From Neomoorella carbonis (GTDB taxonomy: Bacteria; Bacillota; DSM-521; Neomoorellales; Neomoorellaceae), in NCBI RefSeq assembly GCF_045278715.1, contig NZ_CP136420.1, positions 682,001 through 746,000 on the forward strand: a stretch of 64,000 nt of DNA. Reading direction: 5' to 3'. The translations under genes were made by a program, and so were the position numbers. Of this stretch, positions 17,892 to 26,116 are shown in pieces (position 1 is the first letter of the stretch; the number at the start of each line of letters is the position of its first letter). The notes below the pieces were generated by a model. It had not been told where the DNA came from. It did not search any database and saw only the letters and a program-made list of their open reading frames with translations.

Positions 17892-18980
17892 TTGGAAGAG
17901 TGGAAAATTAAACAGCAAAAAGTGAGGGAGTTTCTAAGGGCCAAAGATCTGGCCGCATTTATTTTTAGTCGCCGTTCGAGTTTCGCTTGGCTTACAGATG
18001 GTGGAGAAAGTAGTGTCAATGAGGCCTCAATAATGGGAGATGCACACCTGGTTATAACGCCTGAGCGCCTTTATGTAACGGCTCCGAACAATGAAATGGA
18101 TCGCTTATTGTCAGAAGTCCTTGGTGACCAGGGCTATGAACCGTTGAGTTATTACTGGTGGGAAAACGGGATACCTACCATAGAGAAGTTGTTCAAGGCT
18201 GGCCGGGTAGGTAGCGATATGGCGCTGCCGGGATGTCTTGACCTTTACCAGGAAGTAAAGCGATTGCGCTATAGTCTCATGCCAGGGGAACAGGAACGCA
18301 TGCGTATTTTGGGTAAGAGGGCCGCGGATATATTGAGCGAAGTATGCCGGCAGATACATCCTGGCGATAGTGAAATAAAAATCGCCGGTGAAGTAAAAGG
18401 TAAAATGGGCGCAGAAGGGATAGCTACTCCCGTTGTCCTGGTAGCTGCTGACGACCGCATTAACCGGTACCGTCATCCACTACCTACTGAAAAAGAAGTA
18501 GAGCGTTTGGTAATGGTTGTCGTATGCGCACGGCGCTGGGGGTTGACGGTAGCCTTGACCAGAATGGTCCATTTCGGATCCGTGCCACGGATACTAAGCG
18601 AGCGTTTCCAGGAAGTAAATACCATCCTGGCGAGATTAATTAATGCCACAACTCCGGGGAAACCAGTAAAAGAAATTTTTTCGTTGGCAATGCAAACCTA
18701 TGCCGAGCTTGGTTATCCACATGAATGGCAGAGTCACCACCAGGGTGGTCCTATCGGCTATGATACACGGGAATACCTGGCCTCGCCAGAATGCGATGAT
18801 ATTGTGTTGCCGGCACAGGGTTTTGCTTGGAATCCCACTCTTCCTGGGGTTAAAGCTGAGGATACTATTTTAGTTTCAGAGGCGGCGCAGGAGATTCTTA
18901 CAGTAAGTAAGGATTGGCCCACCCAAATAATTAAAGCAGATAGAGGGAATCTGGAAATGCCTGATATTTTAACCTTATAG
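17892..18980 (+). CDS. M24 (creatinase/prolidase-fold) protein lacking metal ligands
   Basis: 362 residues. An N-terminal creatinase-like domain (about 1-130) is followed by a pita-bread domain. The usual M24 dimetal residues are largely absent. The DxG...SDxTR region reads CARRWGLTVALTRM, with both Asp lost, and the first Glu region reads AWNPTLPGVKAED; a His remains in SHHQGGPIGY. It is therefore unlikely to be a metallopeptidase and may work like metal-free creatinase or be a binding protein. The TTG start follows TAGGAGG by 11 bp. It sits at the end of the importer/GRE operon after a 284-bp gap that holds no clear gene. Confidence 0.8.
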   Translation: MEEWKIKQQKVREFLRAKDLAAFIFSRRSSFAWLTDGGESSVNEASIMGDAHLVITPERLYVTAPNNEMDRLLSEVLGDQGYEPLSYYWWENGIPTIEKLFKAGRVGSDMALPGCLDLYQEVKRLRYSLMPGEQERMRILGKRAADILSEVCRQIHPGDSEIKIAGEVKGKMGAEGIATPVVLVAADDRINRYRHPLPTEKEVERLVMVVVCARRWGLTVALTRMVHFGSVPRILSERFQEVNTILARLINATTPGKPVKEIFSLAMQTYAELGYPHEWQSHHQGGPIGYDTREYLASPECDDIVLPAQGFAWNPTLPGVKAEDTILVSEAAQEILTVSKDWPTQIIKADRGNLEMPDILTL

Positions 18981-19320
18981 CTCCGTCAAGCGGTGGAAAA
19001 TGCCACGTCTGTAGGAAGCCGGGAAGCATTGAAACTCCCTCAACTTTACCAGGTAGAAGCCGAAGGAGAGGCGTTCTTTGTCAAGACCCAGAGTACAGAG
19101 TTGAGCAAAAAGATCCTGCGCCGAGGGTGGATTACACTACCGAGAAACATAACTCGTAAAGAGGAGTATGCTACCCGCTGGCAAGTCCAGCAGTAGTGGC
19201 AAAATGCACGTCTTATTTTCTATTTTTCTATGAAAGTTTTTCTTCAGCTCTATATACCACATCCAGACCGAAGTCATGCCGCAAAATTATCTTTGGTATG
19301 CTGGAGATAATAAGAAATGG

Positions 19321-19362
19321 TGCCCGGGCTTCAATCATCAACCCGGGCATCTGCGTTTTAAC
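19321..19362 (+). terminator. Hairpin between the M24-like gene and Rpn-like gene
   Basis: A perfect 8-bp GC-rich stem (TGCCCGGG at 19321-19328 with its complement at 19342-19349) followed by a loose T-containing stretch. Plausible terminator for the long operon; the T tract is weak. The stretch 18981-19320 before it contains only an uncertain 67-codon frame. Confidence 0.5.
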
Positions 19363-19539
19363 CTTTTTGATGGATGGCCGTAGATTTCTATTGATGTAAA
19401 AACATCTTCTATGCCCATGGCTTCAAAAATTATGAGCTGGCTGCCTTTTGTCTTCATCCTTGGTCCCAATTTTTTAGTGAGTTCCAGCCTCCGGTATGTT
19501 ATAATTTTATTCCAGAGAACACTACCGAGGAGAAACTCT

Positions 19540-20499
19540 ATGCAGGTAATTGATCGCAGCATCAAGGTTCTGGCCCGGCAATATCCAGAAACTTTTATCA
19601 AACTGGTTTTAGGCAAAGACACCGGCTGGGAATATCAGACCATGGAAAACCCGGAAATCAATATCCCGGAGAAAAGGCTCGATTTTGTCTACGAAATAGA
19701 ACAAAACGACAACAAGTACCTCCTGCACCTGGAATTCCAGTTACGCCACGAAAAAGAAGTACCTGCACGCATTTTTAAATACAGCGCTTATTTGACTGAG
19801 AGTTACCGCCTGCCGGTGATCCCGGTAGTCATTTATCTCGAGAAAAGGAATTATCGCCGGCTACCTGATGCCTACATAGTCGAGGTTAACAATAAAGTAG
19901 TCAGCAGGTTTACCTATCAAGTAATCAAACTGTGGGAATATGAGCAGGATATAGCCGGTGGTAAACTTAAAGAACTGGCTCCTTTGCTGGTCTTACTAAA
20001 AGATAATAGAGACGTTGCTCTTCTTGAGTATACCAGGAAACTGATACTTGAGGAAAAAGATATCAAACGGCGAGCCGATAGCCTATCGGTAGCCATATCA
20101 GTCGCGGAACGTTATTTTGATAGGGAAATTTTGCTCAATATCTTCCGGGAGGAATTTAAAATGCTGCTCAAAGAATCCAGCTTTGTCCAGGAATGGTATA
20201 ATGAAGGCTTACAAAAAGGCCTTAGGGATGGCATGGAAAAAGGTTTAGCAGAAGGCCTGGAACGAGGGCTGGAAAGAGGCCTCGAAAAAGGATTGGTAAA
20301 GGGCCTGGAAAAAGGCAGGATTGAGGCATTAAGGGACAGTATCCTAGACGTACTGGAAGAACGTTTTGGCGTCCTACGATCTGGTATTGGCAAGAAACTG
20401 GAGGAGATAGATGATTCAGCCGCGCTGAAGTCATTATTCAAGATGAGCCTCAAGGTGAATTCCCTGGAAGAATTTGAAAAAATTCTTGGCCAGGTTTAG
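19540..20499 (+). CDS. Rpn/DUF4351-like PD-(D/E)XK nuclease family protein
   Basis: 319 residues from the ATG that follows GAGGAG by 8 bp. The N-terminal part has the Rpn-type nuclease core, with RLDFVYEI and LLHLEFQLRH contributing the acidic residues and the Glu-x-Gln variant of ExK. From about residue 225 there is a run of 4-residue Lys/Glu-Gly-Leu repeats (KGL, EGL, RGL), typical of this family and possibly a linker or amyloid-like hinge. Such proteins are recombination-promoting nucleases, often multicopy and mobile. Its 3' end overlaps debris on the other strand. Confidence 0.75.
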   Translation: MQVIDRSIKVLARQYPETFIKLVLGKDTGWEYQTMENPEINIPEKRLDFVYEIEQNDNKYLLHLEFQLRHEKEVPARIFKYSAYLTESYRLPVIPVVIYLEKRNYRRLPDAYIVEVNNKVVSRFTYQVIKLWEYEQDIAGGKLKELAPLLVLLKDNRDVALLEYTRKLILEEKDIKRRADSLSVAISVAERYFDREILLNIFREEFKMLLKESSFVQEWYNEGLQKGLRDGMEKGLAEGLERGLERGLEKGLVKGLEKGRIEALRDSILDVLEERFGVLRSGIGKKLEEIDDSAALKSLFKMSLKVNSLEEFEKILGQV

Positions 20500-20790
20500 A
20501 AAAAGCTTCGGCAGGACTCTTCCAGAATTTTGCTGCTGCTAACCGGTCAAATATCAAGTCTTCTACCCCGATTATATAAACCTCCAGGCCGTTTATTTTC
20601 ACCGTCGTCAGCTTATCTAAAGAACCGGCCAGGTATTCGTCGGGTATTTCCAGTGCCAGGTCCAGCTCTTCGTGATACCAGTGCCGCTCACCGGGCCGGT
20701 GTAAAAAACCATTCTTACAAAAACAGCCCTGGCCTGCTATCTGCCGTTGATGACCAGGGCCATGTCTTTGGTTGCATACCCACCAACGCC
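20450..20790 (-). pseudogene. Nucleotidyltransferase fragment (DUF6036-like), frameshifted
   Basis: The minus strand reads GGYATKDMALVINGR (about 20790-20741), hits a stop, then continues in another frame with GERHWYHEELDLALEIPDEY and INGLEVYIIGVEDLIFDRLAAAKFW. This is the order of DUF6036-type nucleotidyltransferases, often toxin-antitoxin related. The frame change and overlap with the preceding gene mark it as a remnant. Confidence 0.6.
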
Positions 20791-20799
20791 CTGGCTGCC

Positions 20800-20935
20800 T
20801 GGCATGAGGTCGGCGTACTCCTGCCCCTGACCGCAACAGTAATGGAAATTCTTCAGGCCCTAAAGGTAGATGGTTTGGGTGACGCCGACCACGGGGCTAT
20901 TATCCGCTTCTATGAGAAGCTGGCCCAGGTGGAGT
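20800..20935 (+). pseudogene. C-terminal fragment of a GarR-type hydroxyacid dehydrogenase
   Basis: The plus strand encodes HEVGVLLPLTATVMEILQAL then GLGDADHGAIIRFYEKLA, the C-terminal helix pattern of tartronate-semialdehyde reductase/3-hydroxyisobutyrate dehydrogenases. No N-terminal Rossmann domain exists upstream. It abuts the nucleotidyltransferase remnant on the opposite strand. Confidence 0.55.
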
Positions 20936-20936
20936 G

Positions 20937-21317
20937 TCACGCCAGTTCCACCATACGGCCGTCCAGGTAGAGGAAGGCAAGGTGCACTTTCAGTTCCGGG
21001 TGGCGTTCTTTTAATATTCTGGCGGCCGCTTCCATATCCTGGCGCTGGCGGGCCAGTTGTTCCTCGACGGGCAGGTCCCCTAAGTTATAGGCACCGCAGT
21101 CTTCGTGGTGGATTAAGTATACTTCCTTTATTTGATGGAGCCGGTAAGAATCTTCGACCAGGTTTATTTTGCCTTCACTCAGGAAATTGCGGCTGGCACC
21201 GGGAAGAGATAAATAATCATACTTCCCGGTCAACCCTTTTTCGCGCAACCAATCAGCAACAGCAGCCTGAATGCGGAAATCCATGCAGGTTAAAACACAG
21301 GCCTGGCAGCTAGCCAT
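20937..21317 (-). CDS. Small beta-carbonic-anhydrase-like protein
   Basis: 126 residues, shorter than typical beta-carbonic anhydrases (about 180-220). It keeps the zinc-site order: Cys11 with Asp13 and Arg15 (CMDFR), then His71 and Cys74 (HEDCGAYN). A GGAGGTGG ribosome site lies 9 bp before the ATG. It may hydrate CO2 or be a related zinc protein; an acetogen would have use for bicarbonate/CO2 exchange. The stretch between it and 21784 holds only debris. Confidence 0.75.
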   Translation of the reverse strand: MASCQACVLTCMDFRIQAAVADWLREKGLTGKYDYLSLPGASRNFLSEGKINLVEDSYRLHQIKEVYLIHHEDCGAYNLGDLPVEEQLARQRQDMEAAARILKERHPELKVHLAFLYLDGRMVELA

Positions 21318-21374
21318 GCTCGTATACCACCTCCACCATCAATTATAAATCATGCTTCCGATGGATAAAACCCC

Positions 21375-21521
21375 TTTGCCATCCCCGGAGCCCGGCCGGA
21401 AGATGTCCGGGTAGAGGTCCGCCGGCAAGCCATGGAGATAGAAGGCACCGCCTCCCTGCCTGACGGCGGCCGGTACGTCTACCGGTACCAGGTCCCAAAA
21501 CAGCGGCAGCAGCTGGTCTAA
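21375..21521 (+). pseudogene. Possible Hsp20-like fragment
   Basis: Open frame without a start codon reading FAIPGARPEDVRVEVRRQ then EIEGTASLPDGGRYVYRYQV, resembling the beta strands of alpha-crystallin domains (PG-x-PEDV-x-VEV). Only about 48 residues remain, with a stop just upstream. Weak assignment. Confidence 0.3.
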
Positions 21522-21783
21522 AAAGGCCAGCTGCTGCTGTTTTCCTCGTCGTCCCGGACGACCAGGGAGCTGCCGCCGACCGGCGTCCCGAAGGCAGCCG
21601 GGTAAGCTGAAGAGGTCGTCAGGGCGCGGTAGGGATTGCGGGTCGGGATGACTCGAATATTAGGTCGGGCCCGGTTAGGTTCCGGCACGTTAAAACACCT
21701 GTTCATGCAATTCTTGCTCTATCCTTTCCATATTATTTACAGCAGCCCCACCTCATCTACCCCTCTAATTGCACAGAGAAGCT

Positions 21784-22782
21784 TCAAATCAACTGGCGCC
21801 ATCCCTGGCGGGTAAAGGTGACGCTGACCGGCGGGGCGCCTTCCCGGGGCTGGCTTTCCCTGGTTACAGTGCCGTGGAAGACGAAGGCATCCAGGCAGGG
21901 GATACTTTCAATAATGCCGCCGGTGGCCTCAAATTCCACCGAGTATTCCTGGGGTTTCAACAGGGCGGCCGGGTTAAAGGGCTCCAGGAGCTTTAAATCG
22001 GCTTCATAATCCAGGTAGAGCTGCCACATGAGGTCCTCCAGCCTCGCCGAGGGGCAGGTAATATGGAGCTTAATGTCCTGGACGGCCTCCCGCCGGGAAA
22101 TCATGTGGTTGTGGGCATAGAGCCTCTCCGTCAGGTTCTTGATGATATCCTCCACGCGGTCTCGCTCATCTACCGGCATGTGCAGCTCCAGCAGCTTCCT
22201 GGCCAGGGAGCGGATCAGGGCGTAGTTGCGGTGCACGTTGCCCAGGGCCAGGGGATGAACTTTGTCCACCAGGCGGTTAAATACCACAGACAGGCTGCCT
22301 TCACTTTCCAGTCCGGCAATCTCCCGGGCCAGGGAAAAGTAGGCCATGACGTCTTCCACGCTGACCGGCAGGCGGGCGACCGGATTGGCCGGGTCCTCCG
22401 GGTTAAAGGCATTGGCCACGCTGGGGTCAATGGGTCCCAGCTCGCCCAGGGGCCCCATGACAATCTCATCGGCCCCCAGGCAGAGGAGGGTGCCGGCGCT
22501 GGCGGCGCGGAAGGGGACCAGGACGCCCAGGTGCCGGGTAAACTCCCGCAGCAGGTTTACCAGGCGCCAGGGGGTCAGGACATCGCCGCCGCGGGTATAG
22601 AGGAAGAGATCGAGGCGGGGCCGCGGCCCCAGGGCCAGGAGGTGGCGGTAAAAGACCCGAATAACGTCGGGAGCTATGCGGGTGCCCAGGTTTTCCCGGT
22701 CGCCGGTAAAATAGCAGATAACGGCCGCCTGGCGCTCAGCTTCGATCTGTTCTAAAAGCGGCAGGCGCTCGGCCCTTCCCAT
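21784..22782 (-). CDS. SDH-type serine protease, ClpP/crotonase fold
   Basis: 332 residues. The ClpP-like fold shows LFLYTRGGDVLTPWRLVNLL (oxyanion Gly-Gly) and PFRAASAGTLLCLGADEIV with the probable nucleophilic Ser in ASAGT, then GPLGELGPIDPS. This matches the SDH proteinase family (PF01972). No signal peptide or transmembrane segment is obvious, so it is cytoplasmic. ATG at 22782 is chosen because GGAGG is 9 bp upstream; a GTG at 22791 overlaps that ribosome site. Substrate unknown. Confidence 0.85.
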   Translation of the reverse strand: MGRAERLPLLEQIEAERQAAVICYFTGDRENLGTRIAPDVIRVFYRHLLALGPRPRLDLFLYTRGGDVLTPWRLVNLLREFTRHLGVLVPFRAASAGTLLCLGADEIVMGPLGELGPIDPSVANAFNPEDPANPVARLPVSVEDVMAYFSLAREIAGLESEGSLSVVFNRLVDKVHPLALGNVHRNYALIRSLARKLLELHMPVDERDRVEDIIKNLTERLYAHNHMISRREAVQDIKLHITCPSARLEDLMWQLYLDYEADLKLLEPFNPAALLKPQEYSVEFEATGGIIESIPCLDAFVFHGTVTRESQPREGAPPVSVTFTRQGWRQLI

Positions 22783-22867
22783 GGGTATCACCCTCCCAAG
22801 GCGGGGTCAAAGATAGTATTTCCCGCCGGGAGATGAAAAACACCATCGTTGCTCCTTAACCCGTGAG

Positions 22868-22890
22868 TTGTTATACTATAAGTAATACAA
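22868..22890 (+). promoter_or_regulatory. Promoter/operator of VapBC
   Basis: An imperfect palindrome (TTGT...ACAA) containing a TATACT -10 box, 18-40 bp before the antitoxin ATG; the expected place for VapB autorepression. Confidence 0.5.
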
Positions 22891-22907
22891 GAAAGGAGTG
22901 GTAGGTC

Positions 22908-23183
22908 ATGGATAGTATTTCCGGCAGGGTTTCCAAAATGACAGCTGTAAGATTACCTTTAAAGGTTATTCATGAAATTGATACCATGGTCGGTAAGGGG
23001 AACCGGTCAAAGTTTATTGCCATGGCTATTGAAAAAGAACTCAAGCGGCAAAAACGCCTTGCCTATGTACAAAACTCCGAAGGCCTCTGGCAAGGGGACC
23101 TGGTACCAGATAAAAAGCCCGGGGAAGATGACACTCTGGCTTTTGTTAATCGCTTGAGGGAGTTAGATGAGAGGGAAGAGTAA
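22908..23183 (+). CDS. Ribbon-helix-helix antitoxin of VapBC module
   Basis: 91 residues with strand MTAVRLPLKVIHEID followed by GNRSKFIAMAIEKELKRQ, the RHH fold, and an acidic toxin-wrapping tail. AAGGAG lies 9 bp before the ATG. Stop and toxin start are 1 bp apart. Confidence 0.88.
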   Translation: MDSISGRVSKMTAVRLPLKVIHEIDTMVGKGNRSKFIAMAIEKELKRQKRLAYVQNSEGLWQGDLVPDKKPGEDDTLAFVNRLRELDEREE

Positions 23184-23184
23184 A

Positions 23185-23598
23185 ATGGTCCTGGAAACAG
23201 AACTTTGCGGGGTTTTAGTTGATACGGACTTCTTGATTGATTTAAACCGCGGCAAGGGCAACAAATGGCGTCGGAGGGCTGAAAAACTGCTACTTGAGAT
23301 TAATTCCGCGGATCTTTTTGTATCCAATATTACCGTGACAGAATTTGTAACCGGCATTCCGCGAGAAAAACAGGAAGAAGCTCAACATATGCTGCAACAG
23401 TTGTATTATTATATCGCCCCAACTTGTGAAGAGGCCATTCTGGCCGGAACTTTGCGGCAAGAGTGGTTGAGGAAAGGGTACTCTCTATCCATCGCCGACG
23501 TAACTAACGCTGCTCTGGCCATTTCGAGGAAGCTAGTTTTGGTTACGCGAAATACAAAACACTATCCCTTTGAACAACTCCTGATTAAGAGCTGGTAA
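23185..23598 (+). CDS. VapC-type PIN toxin
   Basis: 137 residues. PIN landmarks are VDTDFLIDL (first Asp), VTEFVTGI (Glu), SIADVTNAALA (Asp pair) and LVTRNTKHY. It would be a metal-dependent endoribonuclease blocked by the RHH partner. ATG at 23185, with GAGGGAAG just upstream, is preferred to the ATG at 23167, which overlaps the antitoxin. Confidence 0.9.
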   Translation: MVLETELCGVLVDTDFLIDLNRGKGNKWRRRAEKLLLEINSADLFVSNITVTEFVTGIPREKQEEAQHMLQQLYYYIAPTCEEAILAGTLRQEWLRKGYSLSIADVTNAALAISRKLVLVTRNTKHYPFEQLLIKSW

Positions 23599-23616
23599 AG
23601 GAAAAAGTTGTACCTG

Positions 23617-24108
23617 TCATGGAATAATGTCCCCACTACCGCATTTCTTAACTTTAGACGCAAACTCCTCCTCACTGATAACCCTGAACCCATGCTCCCG
23701 GAGGAGCGCCGTTGTGACACCGGGGCCGGGACGGGTAGTGCCGGTAAAGGTGCCGTCATAGATTAATTTGCTGCCGCACGAGGGGCTCTTTTCTTTTAAC
23801 ACCACCAGTTCCGCCTCGATTTCCCGGGCCTTTGTCAGGGTGGCTGCCGCGCCGCGAAGGAAGGCGGCCGTCACATCCCGGCCTTCTTCATCCACCACCC
23901 GGGCCCTGCCGGCCAGGACATCATATCCGTTGCCGCCCTGAATTTCTGCCGGCGACCGGGGTATGGTTAAGCCTCCCAGGGTTTCCGGGCAGGCAGGCAC
24001 GGCCTTGCCCCGGCGCACCAGCTCGGCGATGGCCGGGATCAGGTTGTGGCTGCCGCTGTATTTACACTTCTCGCCTGCCAGGCAGGCGCTGACCAGGATC
24101 CTGGCCAT
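23617..24108 (-). CDS. DUF523 (YbbK/TudS-like) Fe-S protein
   Basis: 163 residues, full length for DUF523. The conserved cysteines are in LVSACLAGEKCKYSG, PACPETLGG and EKSPSCGS. The family includes TudS, a thiouracil desulfurase with a 4Fe-4S cluster held by three cysteines, so a sulfur-handling or tRNA-salvage role is possible. GGGTG precedes the ATG. Single gene, convergent with vapC. Confidence 0.88.
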   Translation of the reverse strand: MARILVSACLAGEKCKYSGSHNLIPAIAELVRRGKAVPACPETLGGLTIPRSPAEIQGGNGYDVLAGRARVVDEEGRDVTAAFLRGAAATLTKAREIEAELVVLKEKSPSCGSKLIYDGTFTGTTRPGPGVTTALLREHGFRVISEEEFASKVKKCGSGDIIP

Positions 24109-24222
24109 TCAACATCACCCGCTGTCAATTTTAACCTTATTAGTACGGCGCGTCAAATTTCAGCTTACACCATAAGCAGTCTGTGGTAAAATAAGAAAAA
24201 TGCCTGGATGGGGGGAAACGTT

Positions 24223-24537
24223 TTGATTATTACTACGACCAATACCATTGAGGGTCACCAGATACGGGAATACCTGGGGATAGTGGCCGGCGAGGCCATC
24301 ATGGGAGCCAATATCGTCCGCGATCTTTTTGCCAGCATTACCGATATTGTTGGCGGCCGCTCGGGAGCCTATGAAGAAAAGCTGGCCCAGGCCAGGGAAA
24401 TCGCCTTACGGGAAATGGCCGACAAGGCCAGACGCCTGGGCGGGGATGCCGTGGTGGGCGTCGACATCGACTATGAGGTAGTAAGGGAAGGGATGCTCAT
24501 GGTTACCGCCGCCGGTACGGCTGTGAGACTGGAGTAA
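24223..24537 (+). CDS. YbjQ/UPF0145 family protein
   Basis: 104 residues from the TTG that lies 7 bp after GGGGG; an ATG at 24208 is an alternative but overlaps the ribosome site. Family landmarks are TTNTIEGHQIREYLGIV, GEAIMGANI, GGRSGAYE and GGDAVVGVDIDYE. The family forms small pentamers, sometimes called heavy-metal binding, without an established biochemical role. Confidence 0.9.
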   Translation: MIITTTNTIEGHQIREYLGIVAGEAIMGANIVRDLFASITDIVGGRSGAYEEKLAQAREIALREMADKARRLGGDAVVGVDIDYEVVREGMLMVTAAGTAVRLE

Positions 24538-24558
24538 TCCGTGAGGCTGAAATAATCA

Positions 24559-25014
24559 ATGAAAGAAGTAACCATCTACACCGACGGCGCCTGTTCCGGC
24601 AACCCCGGCCCCGGGGGCTGGGGCGCCGTCCTGATCTACGGCGATAAACGTAAAGAGATTTCCGGGGCCGAGGCCCATACCACCAACCAGCGCATGGAGA
24701 TCAGCGCGGCCATCGCCGCTTTGAAGGCTCTAAAGGAGCCCTGCCGGGTGCGCCTTTACAGCGACAGCGCCTATCTCGTCAACGCCTTTCGCCAGGGGTG
24801 GCTGGACCGCTGGCAGAAGAACGGCTGGCTGACGGCCAGAAAAGAACCGGTGGAAAACCAGGACCTGTGGCGGGAACTGCTGCAGCTCGCGTCCCGGCAC
24901 CAGGTGGAATGGTTAAAGGTCAAGGGACACAGCGACAATGCCGAAAACAACCGCTGCGACGAACTGGCCCGGGCCGCAATTGAGCGTTTATTGAAGCAGG
25001 AAATTCCATCCTGA
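24559..25014 (+). CDS. rnhA: Ribonuclease HI
   Basis: 151 residues. The catalytic acids are Asp8 in YTDGACSGNPGPGG, Glu in QRMEISAAI, Asp in YSDSAYLVN and Asp in RCDELARAA. The basic protrusion QGWLDRWQKNGW is present. It degrades the RNA strand of RNA-DNA hybrids, including R-loops and Okazaki primers. Confidence 0.96.
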   Translation: MKEVTIYTDGACSGNPGPGGWGAVLIYGDKRKEISGAEAHTTNQRMEISAAIAALKALKEPCRVRLYSDSAYLVNAFRQGWLDRWQKNGWLTARKEPVENQDLWRELLQLASRHQVEWLKVKGHSDNAENNRCDELARAAIERLLKQEIPS

Positions 25015-25134
25015 TAGCGAATACTAATAATTATATTGATTCTCGCCGGCGCCCCAGGCGGTGCCTGTATACGCCGGGCATGACGCTGCCAGTTTTTTAT
25101 GTGTGACTGCGAATATATGAAAGGAGTGCCTCTA

Positions 25135-25293
25135 GTGACCAAATGGTCCTGTTTAGCCTGCGGCTATGTCTATGACCCCCAGAAAGGGGACCCGGCCGGC
25201 GGTATTGCCCCGGGAACGGCCTTTGAAGACCTGCCGGGGGACTGGGCCTGCCCTAACTGCGGCCTGGGTAAAGAGAACTTTGAACCCCTGTAG
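25135..25293 (+). CDS. Rubredoxin
   Basis: 52 residues from GTG at 25135, with AAGGAG 8 bp upstream; this is the usual rubredoxin length. Two iron-binding pairs are present, CLACGY and CPNCGL. It is a small one-electron carrier, typically for oxygen or superoxide detoxification or flavoprotein partners. The flavodoxin-like gene downstream may be a partner, but a hairpin separates them. Confidence 0.96.
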   Translation: MTKWSCLACGYVYDPQKGDPAGGIAPGTAFEDLPGDWACPNCGLGKENFEPL

Positions 25294-25302
25294 GCGGTTA
25301 CG

Positions 25303-25330
25303 GGCGGCGCTGCCAGCGCCGCCTTAAATA
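25303..25330 (+). terminator. GC-rich hairpin after rubredoxin
   Basis: A 9-bp perfect stem (25303-25311 with 25315-25323) with a 3-nt loop, ten bases after the stop; followed by AT-rich but T-poor sequence. Confidence 0.55.
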
Positions 25331-25499
25331 TATCAGGGCGGCTTTTTATTGCCGTCGCGGCAAACACAGAGCTCCAGTTTTGGCACCAGATTAAGCAGGA
25401 GAAGGGGCTTTGGCGGCGAACAAAATATAAACTGCCCGGGGTAGTGGAACTGAAGGAGCACACTCAGGCAAGGAATATCCAGCAAAGGGGAAATTGGTT

Positions 25500-26105
25500 A
25501 TGCTAATTGTCGGCATTAACGGCAGCCCTAAAAAAGAAGGCAATACCGCCTTCCTGGTACGGGAAGGGCTGGCGGCGGCAGCTGCCGCCGGGGCGGAGAC
25601 GGCCCTCATCCATATAGCCGATGCCCTTGCCGACCAGAAAATCCCTTACTGTACCCAGTGCAGCAGTCCCTGCCAGGGAGCTTGTTCCCGCAATAACCGC
25701 CTGGGAGAAGCCTTCGACCTCCTGCGGCGGGCCGACGGGGTCCTCATAGGCAGCCCGGTTTACTTCGGCAGTGTTTCGGCCCAGCTCAAGGCCTTCTGGG
25801 ATAAAGGCCGTATCTTGCGTAAAGAAAAGGCCCTGTACAACGTCGTCGGCGCCGGGGTTACTGTGGGCGGCAGCCGCTTTGGCGGCCAGGAAACGACCCT
25901 CAAAGCCCTTTTCGACATGATGCTCATTCAGGGCATGATGATTGTCGGCGACGGCTTTTTCGAGGCCGACTGCGGCCACCAGGGCAGCTGCGGCCAGGCC
26001 CCGGCCGGGAGCGACGATTTTGCCGTCGCCAGGGTCCGCCTTACGGGTAAGCGCCTGGCCGAGGTGGCGGCGGCCACCCAAACCTTACGCCGGCACCGCG
26101 GTTAG
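25500..26105 (+). CDS. NADPH-dependent FMN reductase / iron-sulfur flavoprotein-like
   Basis: 201 residues, flavodoxin-like fold: GINGSPKKEGNTAFL binds FMN phosphate and GSPVYFGSVSAQLKAFWDK binds the flavin ring. A cysteine cluster CTQCSSPCQGAC (about 53-64) resembles the compact motif of archaeal and clostridial iron-sulfur flavoproteins, suggesting a 4Fe-4S cluster. It would reduce flavin or an unknown acceptor using NAD(P)H or ferredoxin. ATG at 25500, with AAAGGGG upstream. Confidence 0.85.
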   Translation: MLIVGINGSPKKEGNTAFLVREGLAAAAAAGAETALIHIADALADQKIPYCTQCSSPCQGACSRNNRLGEAFDLLRRADGVLIGSPVYFGSVSAQLKAFWDKGRILRKEKALYNVVGAGVTVGGSRFGGQETTLKALFDMMLIQGMMIVGDGFFEADCGHQGSCGQAPAGSDDFAVARVRLTGKRLAEVAAATQTLRRHRG

Positions 26106-26116
26106 GGGGTGAGGGT

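Noticed and set aside
18993..19196. A 67-codon GTG frame after the M24-like gene
   Set aside because: No ribosome site and no recognisable family; part of an intergenic stretch before a terminator-like hairpin. It could be the end of a lost gene but cannot be supported.
21518..21706. Minus-strand 62-codon frame with RPNIRVIPTRNPYRAL
   Set aside because: Although the composition looks protein-like, no family is recognised, no good start exists, and it lies in a debris zone.
22063..22755. 230-codon plus-strand frame inside the SDH-type protease gene
   Set aside because: It is the antisense of a protein with clear ClpP-fold motifs; Gly/Gln-rich composition and no ribosome site.
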